A DNA stretch of 64,000 bases. Origin: Tessaracoccus defluvii (GTDB taxonomy: Bacteria > Actinomycetota > Actinomycetes > Propionibacteriales > Propionibacteriaceae). Under the pieces are notes generated by a model. The model was not told where the DNA came from and did no database searches. It worked only from the letters and a program-made list of their open reading frames with translations. A program made the translations under genes and the position numbers. Each line of letters opens with the position of its first letter. Positions within the stretch are counted from its first letter, which is position 1. The stretch covers positions 1,674,001 to 1,738,000 of the forward strand of contig NZ_CP060789.1 of assembly GCF_014489575.1 (NCBI RefSeq). The letters run 5' to 3'. Of the stretch, positions 1 through 9,673 are shown piece by piece.

Positions 1-1198
1 CGGGGGCCTCAAGACCCGCGACCAGCTCCGCTACGAGATCGGCACGATCCTCGCCGCGGGAGGGGGCGTCTGTGTCGGGGACCAGCTGGACCCGGACGGT
101 GAACTCGACGGCGCCGTCTACCGCACCATCGGTGACGGCTTCGCCCGCGTGAAGGCCCTCGACCCCTGGCTCACGGCCGCCTCACCCCGGGTGGAGGCGG
201 CCGTGGTCGCCGCCTGGATCCACGACTCCCACGATCCCGGGCGGCGCGTCAAGGCCCTCAGCCCTGGGGTGACCGGCGCGTGCCAGATCCTGGGCGAGCT
301 CGCCGTGCAGTACGACGTCATCGACGCGGGGCGCCTGCAGCCCGGGGCCTATCGGCTCATCGTCATTCCGGACGACGCCACGCTCTCGGGGCCCGATGCG
401 CGGGCCATCGACGCGGCGGTGGCCGCCGGCGCCGTGGTGCTGACGGCGGGAGCGGCGGTCTTCGACGCCGCCGGGGACGCGGTCCTCGAGGGTGTCCCTG
501 CCCGGAGTGGCGGGTGGTCGGCCACCACCCCCGTGTATCTGCGCACCGGCAGTCTCGCGGACGCCCAGGCGAGCGAACTCGACCGCGACTATCCCTATGC
601 GAGTTACCGCGGTGCGCTGACACTGCGCCCCCTCGCCGGGGCCGACTCCGAGGGATCGGTGCTCGAAGCACGCTTCAACCGCACCTGGGAGCACTTCACC
701 AGCCACGCACACGCCCCCGTGTCACAGGAGCTGGTGGGCCCACTGGTCTGCCGCGGCGGACGCTTCACCGTCCTGGCCACGCCCGCCTTCTCGGACTACG
801 CCCTCGACGACTACTGGGTGACGGGAGAGCTGATCCGGCAGACCCTGGTTCCGCTGTTGCCGGAGCGTCTCCTCTCCCACGACGGGCCCCCATGGTTGGA
901 GGCGTCGCTGCTGTCGCAGGAGGCCACCTCCGAGCATCCCGGTCGTGACGTCATCCACCTGGTCGCCTTTCAGCCGCGACGCATCTCGACGTCGGTGCCA
1001 CGCGTGGACAGGGGCCACCCGCTGGGGAGGACGACGCTCCGCGTCACCGCGAAGGCGCCACCGTCCGCCGTCTACCTGGCCCCCGACCTCGTCCCGGTGC
1101 CGTATGTCGTCGACGGCTCCGTCGTCGAGATCACGCTCGCCGAGGTGGAGCCCAGCACTGTGATCGTCGTCGAGGGCGGCCGGGACGACCGTGCCTGA
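1..1198 (+). CDS. glycoside hydrolase C-terminal part (beta-galactosidase trimerisation-type), 5' truncated by the window
   Basis: The frame is open from base 2, so the gene begins upstream of the window; about 398 residues are visible. The visible N-terminus (GGGVCVGDQLDPDG) followed by a Y-x-x-I-G-D-G-F/DPW stretch resembles the end of the TIM barrel of the uncharacterised GH42/GH29-like proteins that carry a GATase-like beta-galactosidase trimerisation domain. An alpha/beta domain (YRLIVIPDD, then AAGAVVLTAG) and a C-terminal beta-sandwich follow. No catalytic residue can be assigned in this part. A sugar-processing role is inferred from family resemblance only. The stop overlaps the next start by 8 bases, suggesting translational coupling. 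Confidence 0.6.
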   Translation, partial: GGLKTRDQLRYEIGTILAAGGGVCVGDQLDPDGELDGAVYRTIGDGFARVKALDPWLTAASPRVEAAVVAAWIHDSHDPGRRVKALSPGVTGACQILGELAVQYDVIDAGRLQPGAYRLIVIPDDATLSGPDARAIDAAVAAGAVVLTAGAAVFDAAGDAVLEGVPARSGGWSATTPVYLRTGSLADAQASELDRDYPYASYRGALTLRPLAGADSEGSVLEARFNRTWEHFTSHAHAPVSQELVGPLVCRGGRFTVLATPAFSDYALDDYWVTGELIRQTLVPLLPERLLSHDGPPWLEASLLSQEATSEHPGRDVIHLVAFQPRRISTSVPRVDRGHPLGRTTLRVTAKAPPSAVYLAPDLVPVPYVVDGSVVEITLAEVEPSTVIVVEGGRDDRA

Positions 1199-2021
1199 GG
1201 GTGACTCCGTCGCGCGCCTGTCGCGCCGCCTGCAGCCGCTGGTGGGCCGCACCATCGAGCACAGCGACTTCCGCGTCCCCCACCTCGCCACCGTCGACCT
1301 CACCGGAACCGTGATCACCCGCGTCTGGCCCCACGGCAAGCACCTCTTCTGGGCGTGCGGCGACCTGGTGCTCCACACCCACCTGCGGATGGAGGGCAAC
1401 TGGCGGATCCATCCCGTCGGCACCCGCTGGTCGGCGCCGGCGCACACGGCGCGGGTCGTGCTGAGGGTCAGCGGCGACATCGAACTGGTGGGCCACGACC
1501 TGGGGCTCGTGGAGGTCTGGCCGGCCACCCAGTACGGCGCGCGCACGGGCCACCTCGGCCCCGATCCCCTCGCCGACGACTGGACGACGCCCGGTCGCTG
1601 GCTTCCCGACGGGCGGAGCGAGGCGCTACGCCGCGTGCTCGCCGTCCCCGGCCGCACCATCGGCGAGGCGCTGCTGGACCAGCGCACGATCGCGGGCATC
1701 GGCAACGAGTACCGGGCCGAGGTCTGTTTCCTGAGCGGCGTCCACCCGGGCGTCGCCGTCGCCGATGTCGACGCGGCTGCGATCGTCGACCGCTCGGCCC
1801 ACCTCCTGCGGGCCAACCTCGACAGCCCCGTCCGGACCTTCACCGGCGATCATCGGCGCGGGCACACCACCTTCGTGTTCGGCCGCAGAGGGCAGCCATG
1901 CCGGCGCTGCGGAGCGTCCATCGAGGCCGACACGCTCGGCGGCGGCACGAGCATCGCCGACCCCCGGCAGGGACAGGAACGCCTGATCTGGTGGTGTCCA
2001 CGCTGCCAGCCGAGGCCCTGA
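1191..2021 (+). CDS. nei: Fpg/Nei-family DNA glycosylase (Nei2-like)
   Basis: This is a base-excision repair DNA glycosylase/AP lyase of 276 residues, normal for the family. The GTG start gives an N-terminus PEGDS after Met removal, matching the catalytic Pro2-Glu3 of Nei proteins. The central part carries the helix-two-turn-helix pattern around GEALLDQRTIAGIGNEYR with the conserved asparagine. The C-terminus has a CxxC...CxxC zinc finger (CRRCGAS, then CPRCQ) with a preceding HRRGHTT segment. In Fpg/Nei proteins these features bind damaged DNA. It overlaps the upstream hydrolase by 8 bases, although the two functions seem unrelated. The MPEGDS start resembles mycobacterial Nei2 rather than Fpg (PELPE). 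Confidence 0.9.
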   Translation: MPEGDSVARLSRRLQPLVGRTIEHSDFRVPHLATVDLTGTVITRVWPHGKHLFWACGDLVLHTHLRMEGNWRIHPVGTRWSAPAHTARVVLRVSGDIELVGHDLGLVEVWPATQYGARTGHLGPDPLADDWTTPGRWLPDGRSEALRRVLAVPGRTIGEALLDQRTIAGIGNEYRAEVCFLSGVHPGVAVADVDAAAIVDRSAHLLRANLDSPVRTFTGDHRRGHTTFVFGRRGQPCRRCGASIEADTLGGGTSIADPRQGQERLIWWCPRCQPRP

Positions 2022-2030
2022 CACAGGCTC

Positions 2031-3005
2031 TCAGCGGCCGCTCAGCGTGACCAGGATCGGCCAGTGGTCGGCGCCGGCGGTGTCGACGGAACGGAGGATC
2101 TCTACCGTGGCCTGCCCCGGGTGCAGCGGCGGCCCGACGAGTGCCCTGTCGATGGAGATGCCGAGCCACGGCGGCAGCCATGTGGGCCAGGTGCTCGCCG
2201 CCCCGGCGCCATGAGCGACGGCGACGTCAGCGCAGGCACCGAGCCTGTCGCCCGGAAGATGATTGAGGGTGGCGTTGAAATCGCCGACGGCCAGCACGAA
2301 CTCATTGTCCCGACAGGCCCGTCGCACCCACCGCAGCTGCTTGCCCCGCACGTCCACATTGCCGAGCGACGGCTGAGTGATGTGCGCGGCGAGGATCACC
2401 GGAGTCCCCGCCGACGCCGTGGCGGGAGCAACCGTCAGTCCGGCCCAGGGAGGGTTCCCGGGCACCAACCCGTAGCCGCCGGTCTCCGCGACGTCGGAGC
2501 GGATCAGGACCCCCGTCGCCTCCGGGCCGAAGTACTCATTGCTCCAGCCGAGCTCTCGCAGCCCGTCCGACACGCGTCTTCCAGCGAGCGATCCGGTCTC
2601 CGGCAGGATGATGACCTCGACGTCACGGTCGCGCACCACCGACGCGATGGCGGAGACGATGTCCGCCGGCGAGGTGTCCTGGGCGTTCCAGGACAGGACC
2701 GTCAGGCCCCCTTGCGTGGGTGGGGGCGGGTCGATGACGCCCTGGACGAGGACGCGCCCCCCGTACAGGCTGGACACCAGCAACCCGGCGATCGCCACCG
2801 GAATCAGGACACGCCGGCGGCGTCCGAAGATGCCACACCCGAGGGCGAGTAGCGCCGCCACGCCGACGGACAGGGCGATGACCTTGTCGGGTGCGACGAG
2901 GATCGCGAACACTTCCCACTGCCGCAGCCGTGTCATGGGGGCGAGCCACAACAACCCGATGAGCGTGACCGTCAGCCACGCCCCCCGGATCGTCCAGCTC
3001 GACAC
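2031..3005 (-). CDS. membrane-anchored endonuclease/exonuclease/phosphatase (EEP) family protein
   Basis: The protein has 324 residues. Three hydrophobic segments lie in the first 95 residues or so (LTVTLIGLLWLAP; ALSVGVAALLALGCGIF; VAIAGLLVSSLYGG), followed by an extracytoplasmic EEP domain. Catalytic-type motifs of the DNase I/sphingomyelinase fold are visible: LSWNAQ, IILPET (metal-binding Glu), GDFNATLNH (Asp-Asn), IDRAL and GADHWPI (final Asp-His). The substrate could be nucleic acid, phospholipid or inositol phosphate and cannot be told from sequence. The GTG start is the first in frame. It is convergent with the nei gene, with a 9-base gap, and lies 30 bases downstream of the thioesterase gene. 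Confidence 0.8.
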   Translation of the reverse strand: MSSWTIRGAWLTVTLIGLLWLAPMTRLRQWEVFAILVAPDKVIALSVGVAALLALGCGIFGRRRRVLIPVAIAGLLVSSLYGGRVLVQGVIDPPPPTQGGLTVLSWNAQDTSPADIVSAIASVVRDRDVEVIILPETGSLAGRRVSDGLRELGWSNEYFGPEATGVLIRSDVAETGGYGLVPGNPPWAGLTVAPATASAGTPVILAAHITQPSLGNVDVRGKQLRWVRRACRDNEFVLAVGDFNATLNHLPGDRLGACADVAVAHGAGAASTWPTWLPPWLGISIDRALVGPPLHPGQATVEILRSVDTAGADHWPILVTLSGR

Positions 3006-3035
3006 CGGCCCACCAGCCTCTGTCCGCCCGTCGGC

Positions 3036-3884
3036 TCAGCCGACGAGGTGGGGCTCCAGAAGTTCGCGGGTGCGGTCACCCAGGTCGAGCGGCCGACCGT
3101 CGAGGCCTGCGCTCACCAGCACGGTGCGCCCGCGGGCGTAGAGCGTTCCGTCGTCGGGGTTCACCAGCTCCGTCGACAGCGTCATGGAGGATCCGCCGAG
3201 CTTCACGGGCGCGACACGCGCCTCGTAGGCCTCGATGCGATGCGACAGCTGGGAGACGAAGTCGACGTCCTGGCGCACGACGAGCCAGAGCCGGTCGGAG
3301 CCCGGTGAACCCGCCCTCGCCATCTCCGGGTCCCACAGCGTCGTCGCCGCCACCCTGGCCTGCTGCACGTAGTCGAAGAAGGTGGCGTTGTTGACGTGAC
3401 CGTAGGCGTCGAGATCCGACCAGCGAACGTGGATCGGCACCGCCAGTCCGCGGCCGCGCAGGTCCGGCGCGGGGATCGGCCGCAGCTTCTCCACCTCGAT
3501 TCGATGGCCGTCGAAGAACTTCCTGTCCTGTGGGGAGAGCCGCACCGGGCGCTGCTCGTCGAAGTCGAACGGGCACAGCACCGTCCTGGCCAGGGCCGCG
3601 ACCTCGCCGCCCTGGCGGATCGCATACGCGATCTCGATGCGCGATCCGCCCAGCTGCGAGACGCCGAGGTCGATCGTCACCGAGTCGGGGATGTAGTCGA
3701 TGGGCCGGTGGTACTCCACCTGGTGCCCGACGACCACGATCCCCGTGTCGAGCAACGCCGTCGCAGGCCCCGACCGCAGGAAGGCCACGCGGGCCTCCTG
3801 CAGATAGTCGACGACGACGGCGTTGTTGACGTGCCCCTGCGCGTCGAGGTCGCCCCAGCGCAGCGGGCAGCTGAACTGGAACAC
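3036..3884 (-). CDS. acyl-CoA thioesterase with two hotdog domains
   Basis: This is a tandem hotdog protein of 282 residues. Each half carries the 4-hydroxybenzoyl-CoA thioesterase signature: RWGDLDAQGHVNN near residue 9 and RWSDLDAYGHVNN near residue 155. Each is followed by a D/F-Y-x-Q-x-A-R-V helix, and the Asp in each motif is the expected catalytic residue. It should hydrolyse acyl-CoA thioesters in the cytosol. The GTG start directly abuts the TGA of the acyl-CoA ligase gene (no intervening base), so the two are almost certainly co-transcribed. Ligase plus thioesterase suggests acyl-CoA turnover or fatty-acid release. Confidence 0.88.
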   Translation of the reverse strand: MFQFSCPLRWGDLDAQGHVNNAVVVDYLQEARVAFLRSGPATALLDTGIVVVGHQVEYHRPIDYIPDSVTIDLGVSQLGGSRIEIAYAIRQGGEVAALARTVLCPFDFDEQRPVRLSPQDRKFFDGHRIEVEKLRPIPAPDLRGRGLAVPIHVRWSDLDAYGHVNNATFFDYVQQARVAATTLWDPEMARAGSPGSDRLWLVVRQDVDFVSQLSHRIEAYEARVAPVKLGGSSMTLSTELVNPDDGTLYARGRTVLVSAGLDGRPLDLGDRTRELLEPHLVG

Positions 3885-5713
3885 TCAGTCTTCCTGCGGG
3901 TACATCTTCTCGACGAGGTCCCCGTACGTGTCCGTGACCACGGAACGACGGATCTTCATGTTGGCCGTCACGCCGGCGTTTTCCACTGTCAACTCGTGGT
4001 CGAGGATCGTGAACTTCTTCACGGTCTCCCAGCGCTCGAGCTTCGCGTTGACCCGCTCCATCCAGCGCTCGATGCTGTCGCGGATCTCGGGACGCTGCGA
4101 CAGTTCGGCGTAGCCGCCCTGGATGGCCCGCTTGTCGGCCCACTTCTGCAGCAGCGCCGGGTCGAGAACGACGAGCGCGGAGACGTACTTGCGGCCGTCG
4201 CCGATCGCGATGGACTGCGAGACGAACGGGATGTTGGCCTGGATGGCGCCCTCGACCTTCTGCGGGGCGACGTACTTGCCGCCCGAGGTCTTGAAGAGGT
4301 CCTTCTTCCGGTCGGTGATCCGGAGTCGGCCGGAGGCCGTCAGCTCTCCGATGTCGCCGGTGTGGTACCAGCCGTCCTCCTCGAGCACCTCGGCGTTCTT
4401 GTTCCCCAGCTTGTGGTAGCCGGGGTGACGATGGGGCCGCGCAGCATCACCTCGCCGTCGTCGGCGATGCGGACCTCGACGCCGGGGACGACCAGGCCGA
4501 CGGTGCCGAACTCGGGCTGCGACGGCTCGTCGACCGCGGCGATGGCGCTCGTCTCCGTGGATCCGTAACCCTCGACGACGATGATGCCGGCGCCGTAGAA
4601 CCACTGCTGCACCTGGGGGCTCAGCTTGGCCGAGCCGGAGATCATGAACTTCATCCGGCCGCCGAGGCGTTCCTTCAGCTTCGAGAAAACGAGCTTGTCA
4701 GCCAGCTTGTACTTGAAGGCGAGCGCCCCGGGGAGCTCGCGGCCTGCGAGGCGATCCTCGATCGAGGCGTACCCGACGGAGAAGGCCCAGCGGGCGATCT
4801 TGCCCTTGAGGCCCGTGTTGCCGGTGAGCACGGCCGCGCGAACCTTCTCGAAAATGCGGGGGGCGCCGCACATGACGGTGGGGTGCACCTCGCCCAGCCC
4901 CTGCACGATCTTGTCGATGCGGCCGTCGACGGCGGAGCAGAAGCCGATCTGCACCTGGCAGGCGATCAGGGCCTTGCCGAAGACGTGGCTGAGCGGAAGC
5001 CAGAGGTAGTGGAGATCGTCCTTCTCGATGATCTGGCGGTGCTCGATCGCCACACCCTCGTAGACCCAGGACATGTGGTTGAGGCGCACACCCTTCGGGC
5101 GGCCGGTGGTGCCGGAGGTGTAGATGAGGGTGGAGAGGGTGTCCTTGGTGGTCGACGCGATCGACTCGGCGAGCGCGGACGGGTGCGCCGCATTGTGCGC
5201 GCGCCCAGCCTCCCGCAGCTGCTGGTAGGAGACGACGCGGTCGTTCAGCTCGACGCCGACGGGATCCAGGACGACGACGGTGTGGACCTGCTGGTCGAGC
5301 TGCTCGTCGTCGGCGATCTTGGCGAGCTGCGCGGCGTTCTCGGCCACGAAGACCACCGAGTCGGAGTCCTTGACGATGTAGTGGACGTCAGCAGGCCCCG
5401 TGTTGGGGTAGACGGTGGTCGTCGCGCCGGCGGCGACGGCGATGGCGAGGTCGAGGAAGATCCACTCGAGGCGCGTGTTGGAGCAGATGGCGACGCGGTC
5501 CTCGTAACGCAGGCCGCGCGCCAGGAGGCCACCCGCCAGCTCGTCGACGATGTCGCTGGACTGCTTCCAGGTCAGCGAGGTCCAAGTGTTGGGCCCTTCG
5601 GCGCCGTCCGGGTACATGAACGCCGGCAGGTTCGGGGTCGCCTCGACCCGCCTCCGCAGCATCTGTCCGACGCTGTCGGCGGCCTTCTCAAGCAACTGTT
5701 CGCGGATATCCAC
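3885..5713 (-). CDS. fadD: long-chain fatty-acid-CoA ligase (FadD15-like), one frameshift in the assembly
   Basis: This AMP-forming ligase activates fatty acids to acyl-CoA. The N-terminal part carries the P-loop-like LIYTSGTTGRPKGV, and GYGSTETSA and the A8-region GDIGELTASGRLRITDRKK follow. The C-terminal lysine segment is in a different frame. The switch falls near 4422, where the expected TPGYHKLGNKN needs one extra G (the bases read ACCCCGGCTAC). With that base restored the gene is 610 codons, a normal length. The GTG at 5713 is preferred because GGAGAGGG sits 7 bases upstream and the protein then starts VDIREQLLEKA; an upstream in-frame start at 5809 would run through the promoter region. 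It is divergent from the marR gene, which may regulate it. Confidence 0.85.
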
Positions 5714-5789
5714 GACGATCCCCTCTCCTAAGTCTGGTTGGCAAGCGTAGTGGTACCCGGGGTGTGTAGGGGGGATATCCATACCCTTG

Positions 5790-5827
5790 GTACTTGAATC
5801 GTCAACCACAGTGGTAGGCTGTGGGGC
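5790..5827. promoter_or_regulatory. divergent fadD/marR control region with a TTGA-N4-TCAA inverted repeat
   Basis: The 114-bp gap between fadD and marR holds TTGA-ATCG-TCAA at 5794-5805, the half-site style often bound by MarR dimers. TAGGCT at 5815-5820 could be a -10 element for marR and would make its transcript start very near the ATG. The operator role is inferred from position and symmetry. Confidence 0.45.
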
Positions 5828-6283
5828 ATGTCAGAACCAGTCGGAGGGTGGCTCACCGAATCCCAGCAGCGCGTCTGGCGTTCCTATCTCCTGGCCGCCA
5901 CGCACGTCCGGGACTACCTGGAGGCTGCACTGCAGGACTACCACCTGAGCCTGGCCGAGTACGAGTTGCTGGTGCGGATGAGCGAGTCTCCCGACCGTAC
6001 CGTCCGGATGGGCGAGCTCGCGGCCTCGGTCGGACACTCGCGCTCCCGGCTCACGCACACCATCAAGCGGATGGAGTCGGCCGGCTACGTCGAGCGCATG
6101 TCGTGCGCCTCGGACGGCCGCGGCGTGCAGGCGAGAATGACCGACGCAGGATTCGCTCTGCTGCAGACCGCGGCCCCCGCCCACGTCGACTCGGTCCGCC
6201 GCGTCTTCGTCGACGCGATCGACGCGGAAGATTTCGCCGCCCTGGGCCGGGCGATGCAGGCCACGCTGGCGGTGGCAGACTAG
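5828..6283 (+). CDS. MarR-family transcriptional regulator
   Basis: The protein has 151 residues and a winged-helix core: ALQDYHLSLAEYELLVRM, then VRMGELAASVGHSRSRLTHTIKRMESAGYV and the wing DGRGVQARMTDAGF. This is the standard length and layout of MarR repressors, which act as dimers and respond to small aromatic or acyl ligands. It is divergent from the acyl-CoA ligase gene, and the FAD/Fe-S oxidoreductase gene starts 5 bases after its stop. It probably controls one or both, with an acyl-CoA or aromatic effector as a guess. The ATG at 5828 has no obvious Shine-Dalgarno, consistent with a leaderless transcript. Confidence 0.88.
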   Translation: MSEPVGGWLTESQQRVWRSYLLAATHVRDYLEAALQDYHLSLAEYELLVRMSESPDRTVRMGELAASVGHSRSRLTHTIKRMESAGYVERMSCASDGRGVQARMTDAGFALLQTAAPAHVDSVRRVFVDAIDAEDFAALGRAMQATLAVAD

Positions 6284-6288
6284 GCCGG

Positions 6289-9071
6289 GTGACCGTTACC
6301 GCCACCTCGCCGCTCTCCCGCTTCCTCGACGGCCTCGGCGACCTGGCGGAGATCGTCGACTGCTCCACCCTGGCGCGCGCGCTGTACTCCTCCGACGCCT
6401 CGCTCTACCGGGTCCCGCCGCAGGCCGTCGCCCGGCCCCGCACCCCCGACGAGCTGATCACCGTCGTGCGGGCCGCCCTGGAGGCCGAACTGCCCATCAC
6501 GGCGCGCGGCGCCGGCACGTCCTGCGCGGGCAACGCCGTCGGCCCGGGGCTCGTCATCGACGTCGCCCGGCACCTGCACACGATCCACAGCATCGACCCG
6601 GAGGCACGCACCGCCGTGATCGACCCCGGCGTCGTCCAGGACCAACTGCAGATCGCGGCGCGGCCTTTCGGGCTGCGGCTCGGCCCCGACCCCTCCACCT
6701 CCAACCGCTGCACCGTCGGCGGCATGATCGGCAACAACGCCTGCGGCCCACGGGCCCTGGGCTACGGCCGCATGGCCGACAACGTCGTCAGCCTGGACAT
6801 CATCACCGGCAACGGCGAACTCCTCACCCTGGGTGTCGACGACGTCCCAGAGCTGCGGACCCTCGTGGCCGCCAACCTCGGCACCATCCGCACCGAGTTC
6901 GGCACCTTCATCCGGCAGGTGTCCGGCTATTCGCTCGAGCATCTGCTGCCCGAGCGGAAGTTCGACCTGCCGAAGTTCTTCGCCGGCACCGAAGGCACGC
7001 TCGGCGTGATCGTGCGTGCGACGGTGCGGCTCGTCGCCGACGCGCCCGAGCGGCTCATGGTCGCGCTCGGCTACCCGACGATGGCCGACGCAGGCGACGA
7101 CATCTCCAACCTGCTGCGCTTCCGCCCCACGGCCTGCGAGGGCATCGACCGCCGCATCGTCGACGTCGTCGCCGCCAAGAACGGCCCCGACAGCGTCGGC
7201 CACCTCCCCGCCGGCGACGGCTGGATGTTCCTGGAGGTCGTCGGCGACGACGCCGCCGAGGTCCGCGGCCGGGCCGAGGGCATCGTCGCGGAGGCGGCCG
7301 CGCTCGAGGGCTGGATCGTCGACGACCCGGTCCGCGCGAACGAGCTGTGGAAGATCCGCGCCGACGGTGCGGGCCTCGCCGGCGTCAGCCTCGACGATCC
7401 CGCCTACGGAGGCTGGGAGGACGCAGCCGTCCCGCCGCAACACCTGGGCGACTACCTGCGCGAGTTCGACGCGTTGCTCGAGCGCCACGGCCTGCACGGC
7501 CTCCCCTACGGCCACTTCGGCGACGGCTGCGTCCACTGCCGCATCGACTTCCCGCTGACCGCCCCCGACGGCGCGCAGCGCTACCGGGACTTCGTCGAGG
7601 AGGCGGCCGCGCTGGTGGCCCGCTTCGGCGGCTCGATGTCCGGCGAACACGGCGACGGCCGGGCCCGCTCCGCGCTGCTGCCCCACATGTACTCCCCCGC
7701 TGCGCTGGGGATCTTCGCGCAGGTCAAGCACATCTTCGACCCGCGGGGACTGCTGAACCCTGGCGTCCTCGTCGACCCGGCGCCCGTCACGCAGGATCTC
7801 CGGATGGTCGCCGCCAGCCGGTCGCCCCTGTCGTCCAGCGAGGCCGAGTTCGTCGAGGCCGTCCACCAGTGCTCCGGCGTCGGCAAATGCCTCGCCAACA
7901 CCACCGCTTCGGGCGGCGTGATGTGCCCGAGCTTCCAGGCCACCCGCGACGAGAAGGACTCCACCCGCGGCCGCTCCCGCATGCTGCAGGAGATGGTCAA
8001 CGGCTCGCTCGTCACGCAGGGCTGGCGCTCCCCCGAGGTGCATGCGGCGCTCGACCTGTGCCTGTCGTGCAAGGGCTGCGCCCGCGACTGCCCCACCGGC
8101 ATCGACATGGCCGCCTACAAGGCCCGCGTCACCCACGAGACCTACAAGGGCCGGCTGCGGCCCCGCAACCACTACGCCCTCGGCTGGCTCCCCCGCTGGG
8201 CCGCCTCATCACTGCCCTCCCCGGCCTCGGCCGACTGGTGAACCTCGTGGGTCGGACCCCCGGCCTGGGCCGCGCGCTGCGCTGGGGCGCCGGCGTCGAC
8301 GCCCGCCGTCAGATCCCGACGTTCGCGTCGCGGACGGCCCGCTCCCAGCTCGGGAAGGCGCCTGCCGGCACGAAGGGGCGCGTGCTGATCTGGGTCGACT
8401 CGTTCTCCGACTGCTTCGAGTCCGAATCGTTCGCCGCCATGGCCCAACTGCTGGTTCGCCTCGGCTACGAGCCGGAGGTCCTGGACAAGACGGCCTGCTG
8501 CGGACTGACGTGGATCTCGACCGGGCAGCTCGACGGCGCCCGCCGTCAGCTGACCACCGCGGCCGCCGTCCTCGCCCCGTACGTGGCCGAGGGCGTGCCG
8601 ATCGTCGGTGTCGAGCCGTCCTGCACCGCCGTCTGGCGCAGCGACGCCCCCGATCTGCTGCCCGACGACGCCAACGTCGCCGCGCTGAACGGCGCCGTCC
8701 TCACCCTGGCGGAGTTCCTCGACCGCGACCCCGACTTCGCCGCGCCCGACCTCAGCGGACACACGATCGTCGCGCAGCCCCACTGCCACCACGCCTCAGT
8801 GATCGGCTGGGCGAAGGACAGGGCCATCCTGGAGGCGACCGGGGCGAAGCTGGTCGTGGTCGGCGGCTGCTGCGGCCTCGCCGGCAACTTCGGCGTCGAG
8901 CGCGGCCACCACGAGGTGAGCGTCGCGGTGTTCGAGCACGACCTCGGGCCCGCCGTCGAGGCACATCCCGACGCGATCGTGCTGGCCGACGGCTTCTCCT
9001 GCCAGACGCAGCTGACCTCGTTGGCGGACCGGCCGTCGATGTCGCTGGCGGAACTGCTCGCCACCCACTGA
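6289..9071 (+). CDS. FAD-linked oxidase fused to Fe-S domain (GlcD/D-lactate dehydrogenase type), one frameshift
   Basis: The full product is 927 residues after restoring one base. Residues 1-490 or so form a vanillyl-alcohol-oxidase-type FAD-binding domain (PITARGAGTSCAGNAVG, then TVGGMIGNNACGPRALGYG) and an FAD-linked oxidase C-terminal domain with GEHGDGRARS. Two 4Fe-4S motifs follow (CSGVGKC...CPS; CLSCKGCARDCPTG). The C-terminal half has two CCG-type motifs (TACCGLTW; GGCCGLAGNFG), as in heterodisulfide-reductase/GlcF subunits. Such fusions oxidise 2-hydroxy acids (D-lactate, glycolate) and pass electrons to quinone. The frame changes near 8204, where GCCGCCTCATC lacks one C. The GTG start lies 5 bases after marR, so this gene is probably in the marR operon. 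Confidence 0.85.
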
Positions 9072-9130
9072 CGGCGCGCTCCCGGCCCGCCCGGGAGAAC
9101 CCGCTGCAACCAACCGCCCCGCTGTGGCGT

Positions 9131-9152
9131 AATACGTCTGAAAGCAGACACT
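9131..9152. promoter_or_regulatory. inverted repeat upstream of the ECF sigma gene
   Basis: A perfect GTCTG-AAAG-CAGAC inverted repeat lies at 9136-9149, about 33 bases before the GTG start of the sigma factor gene. It is well placed for a regulator or for part of the promoter. No regulator can be named. Confidence 0.35.
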
Positions 9153-9181
9153 ACGAGCCACAACGTGAAGGGAGGTGACCC

Positions 9182-9673
9182 GTGGACGAGGAACAGTTCG
9201 ACCGTTTCTATGCGGCCTCGTTCGGCCGGGTGGTCGGCGCCATCTACGCGATGTGCGGCAACATGGCCGAGGCCCAGGACTGCGTCCAGGAGGCGTTCGT
9301 CAGAGCCTGGGACCACCGCAGGAAGCTCGACACCACCAACTCCCCGGAGGCCTGGGTCCGCACCACGGCCTACCGACTGGCGGTGAGCCGCTGGCGCAAG
9401 GCCAGGCGGGCGTTCCGCCAGCCCGATCGCGCCCTCGAGCACGCCCGCGACATCGAACCCACCCCGGACCGCATCGCCCTCGAGGCCGCGCTCCGCCAAC
9501 TGCCGGAGGAGCAGCGACGCGCCATCGTGCTGCATCACCTCTGCGATCTGAGCGTCGCCCAGGTGGCCGAAGAGGTCGGGGCCCCCACCGGCACCGTCAA
9601 AGCCCGTCTCTCCCGCGGCCGCGCCACCCTCGCGCGGCTCCTCGACCCCGAACCGGAGGTCCGTCATGCCTGA
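9182..9673 (+). CDS. ECF RNA polymerase sigma factor, SigE family
   Basis: This 163-residue sigma factor has region 2 (FDRFYAASFGRVVGAIYAM...EAFVRAWDHRRK) and region 4 (LRQLPEEQRRAIVLHHLCDL...GTVKARLSRGRATLARLL), separated by a short linker. No anti-sigma ZAS motif is fused. The GTG at 9182 is preceded by a near-perfect GGAGGTGA at 9171-9178. The 3' end overlaps the next gene by 8 bases, so the pair is translationally coupled. ECF factors redirect RNA polymerase to stress or envelope genes; the target set here is unknown. Confidence 0.9.
   Translation: MDEEQFDRFYAASFGRVVGAIYAMCGNMAEAQDCVQEAFVRAWDHRRKLDTTNSPEAWVRTTAYRLAVSRWRKARRAFRQPDRALEHARDIEPTPDRIALEAALRQLPEEQRRAIVLHHLCDLSVAQVAEEVGAPTGTVKARLSRGRATLARLLDPEPEVRHA

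Noticed and set aside
5821..6288. An upstream extension of the FAD-linked oxidase to 5821
   Set aside because: That part is out of phase with marR and reads as low-complexity Arg/Pro/Gly sequence; the oxidase domain begins at the GTG at 6289.
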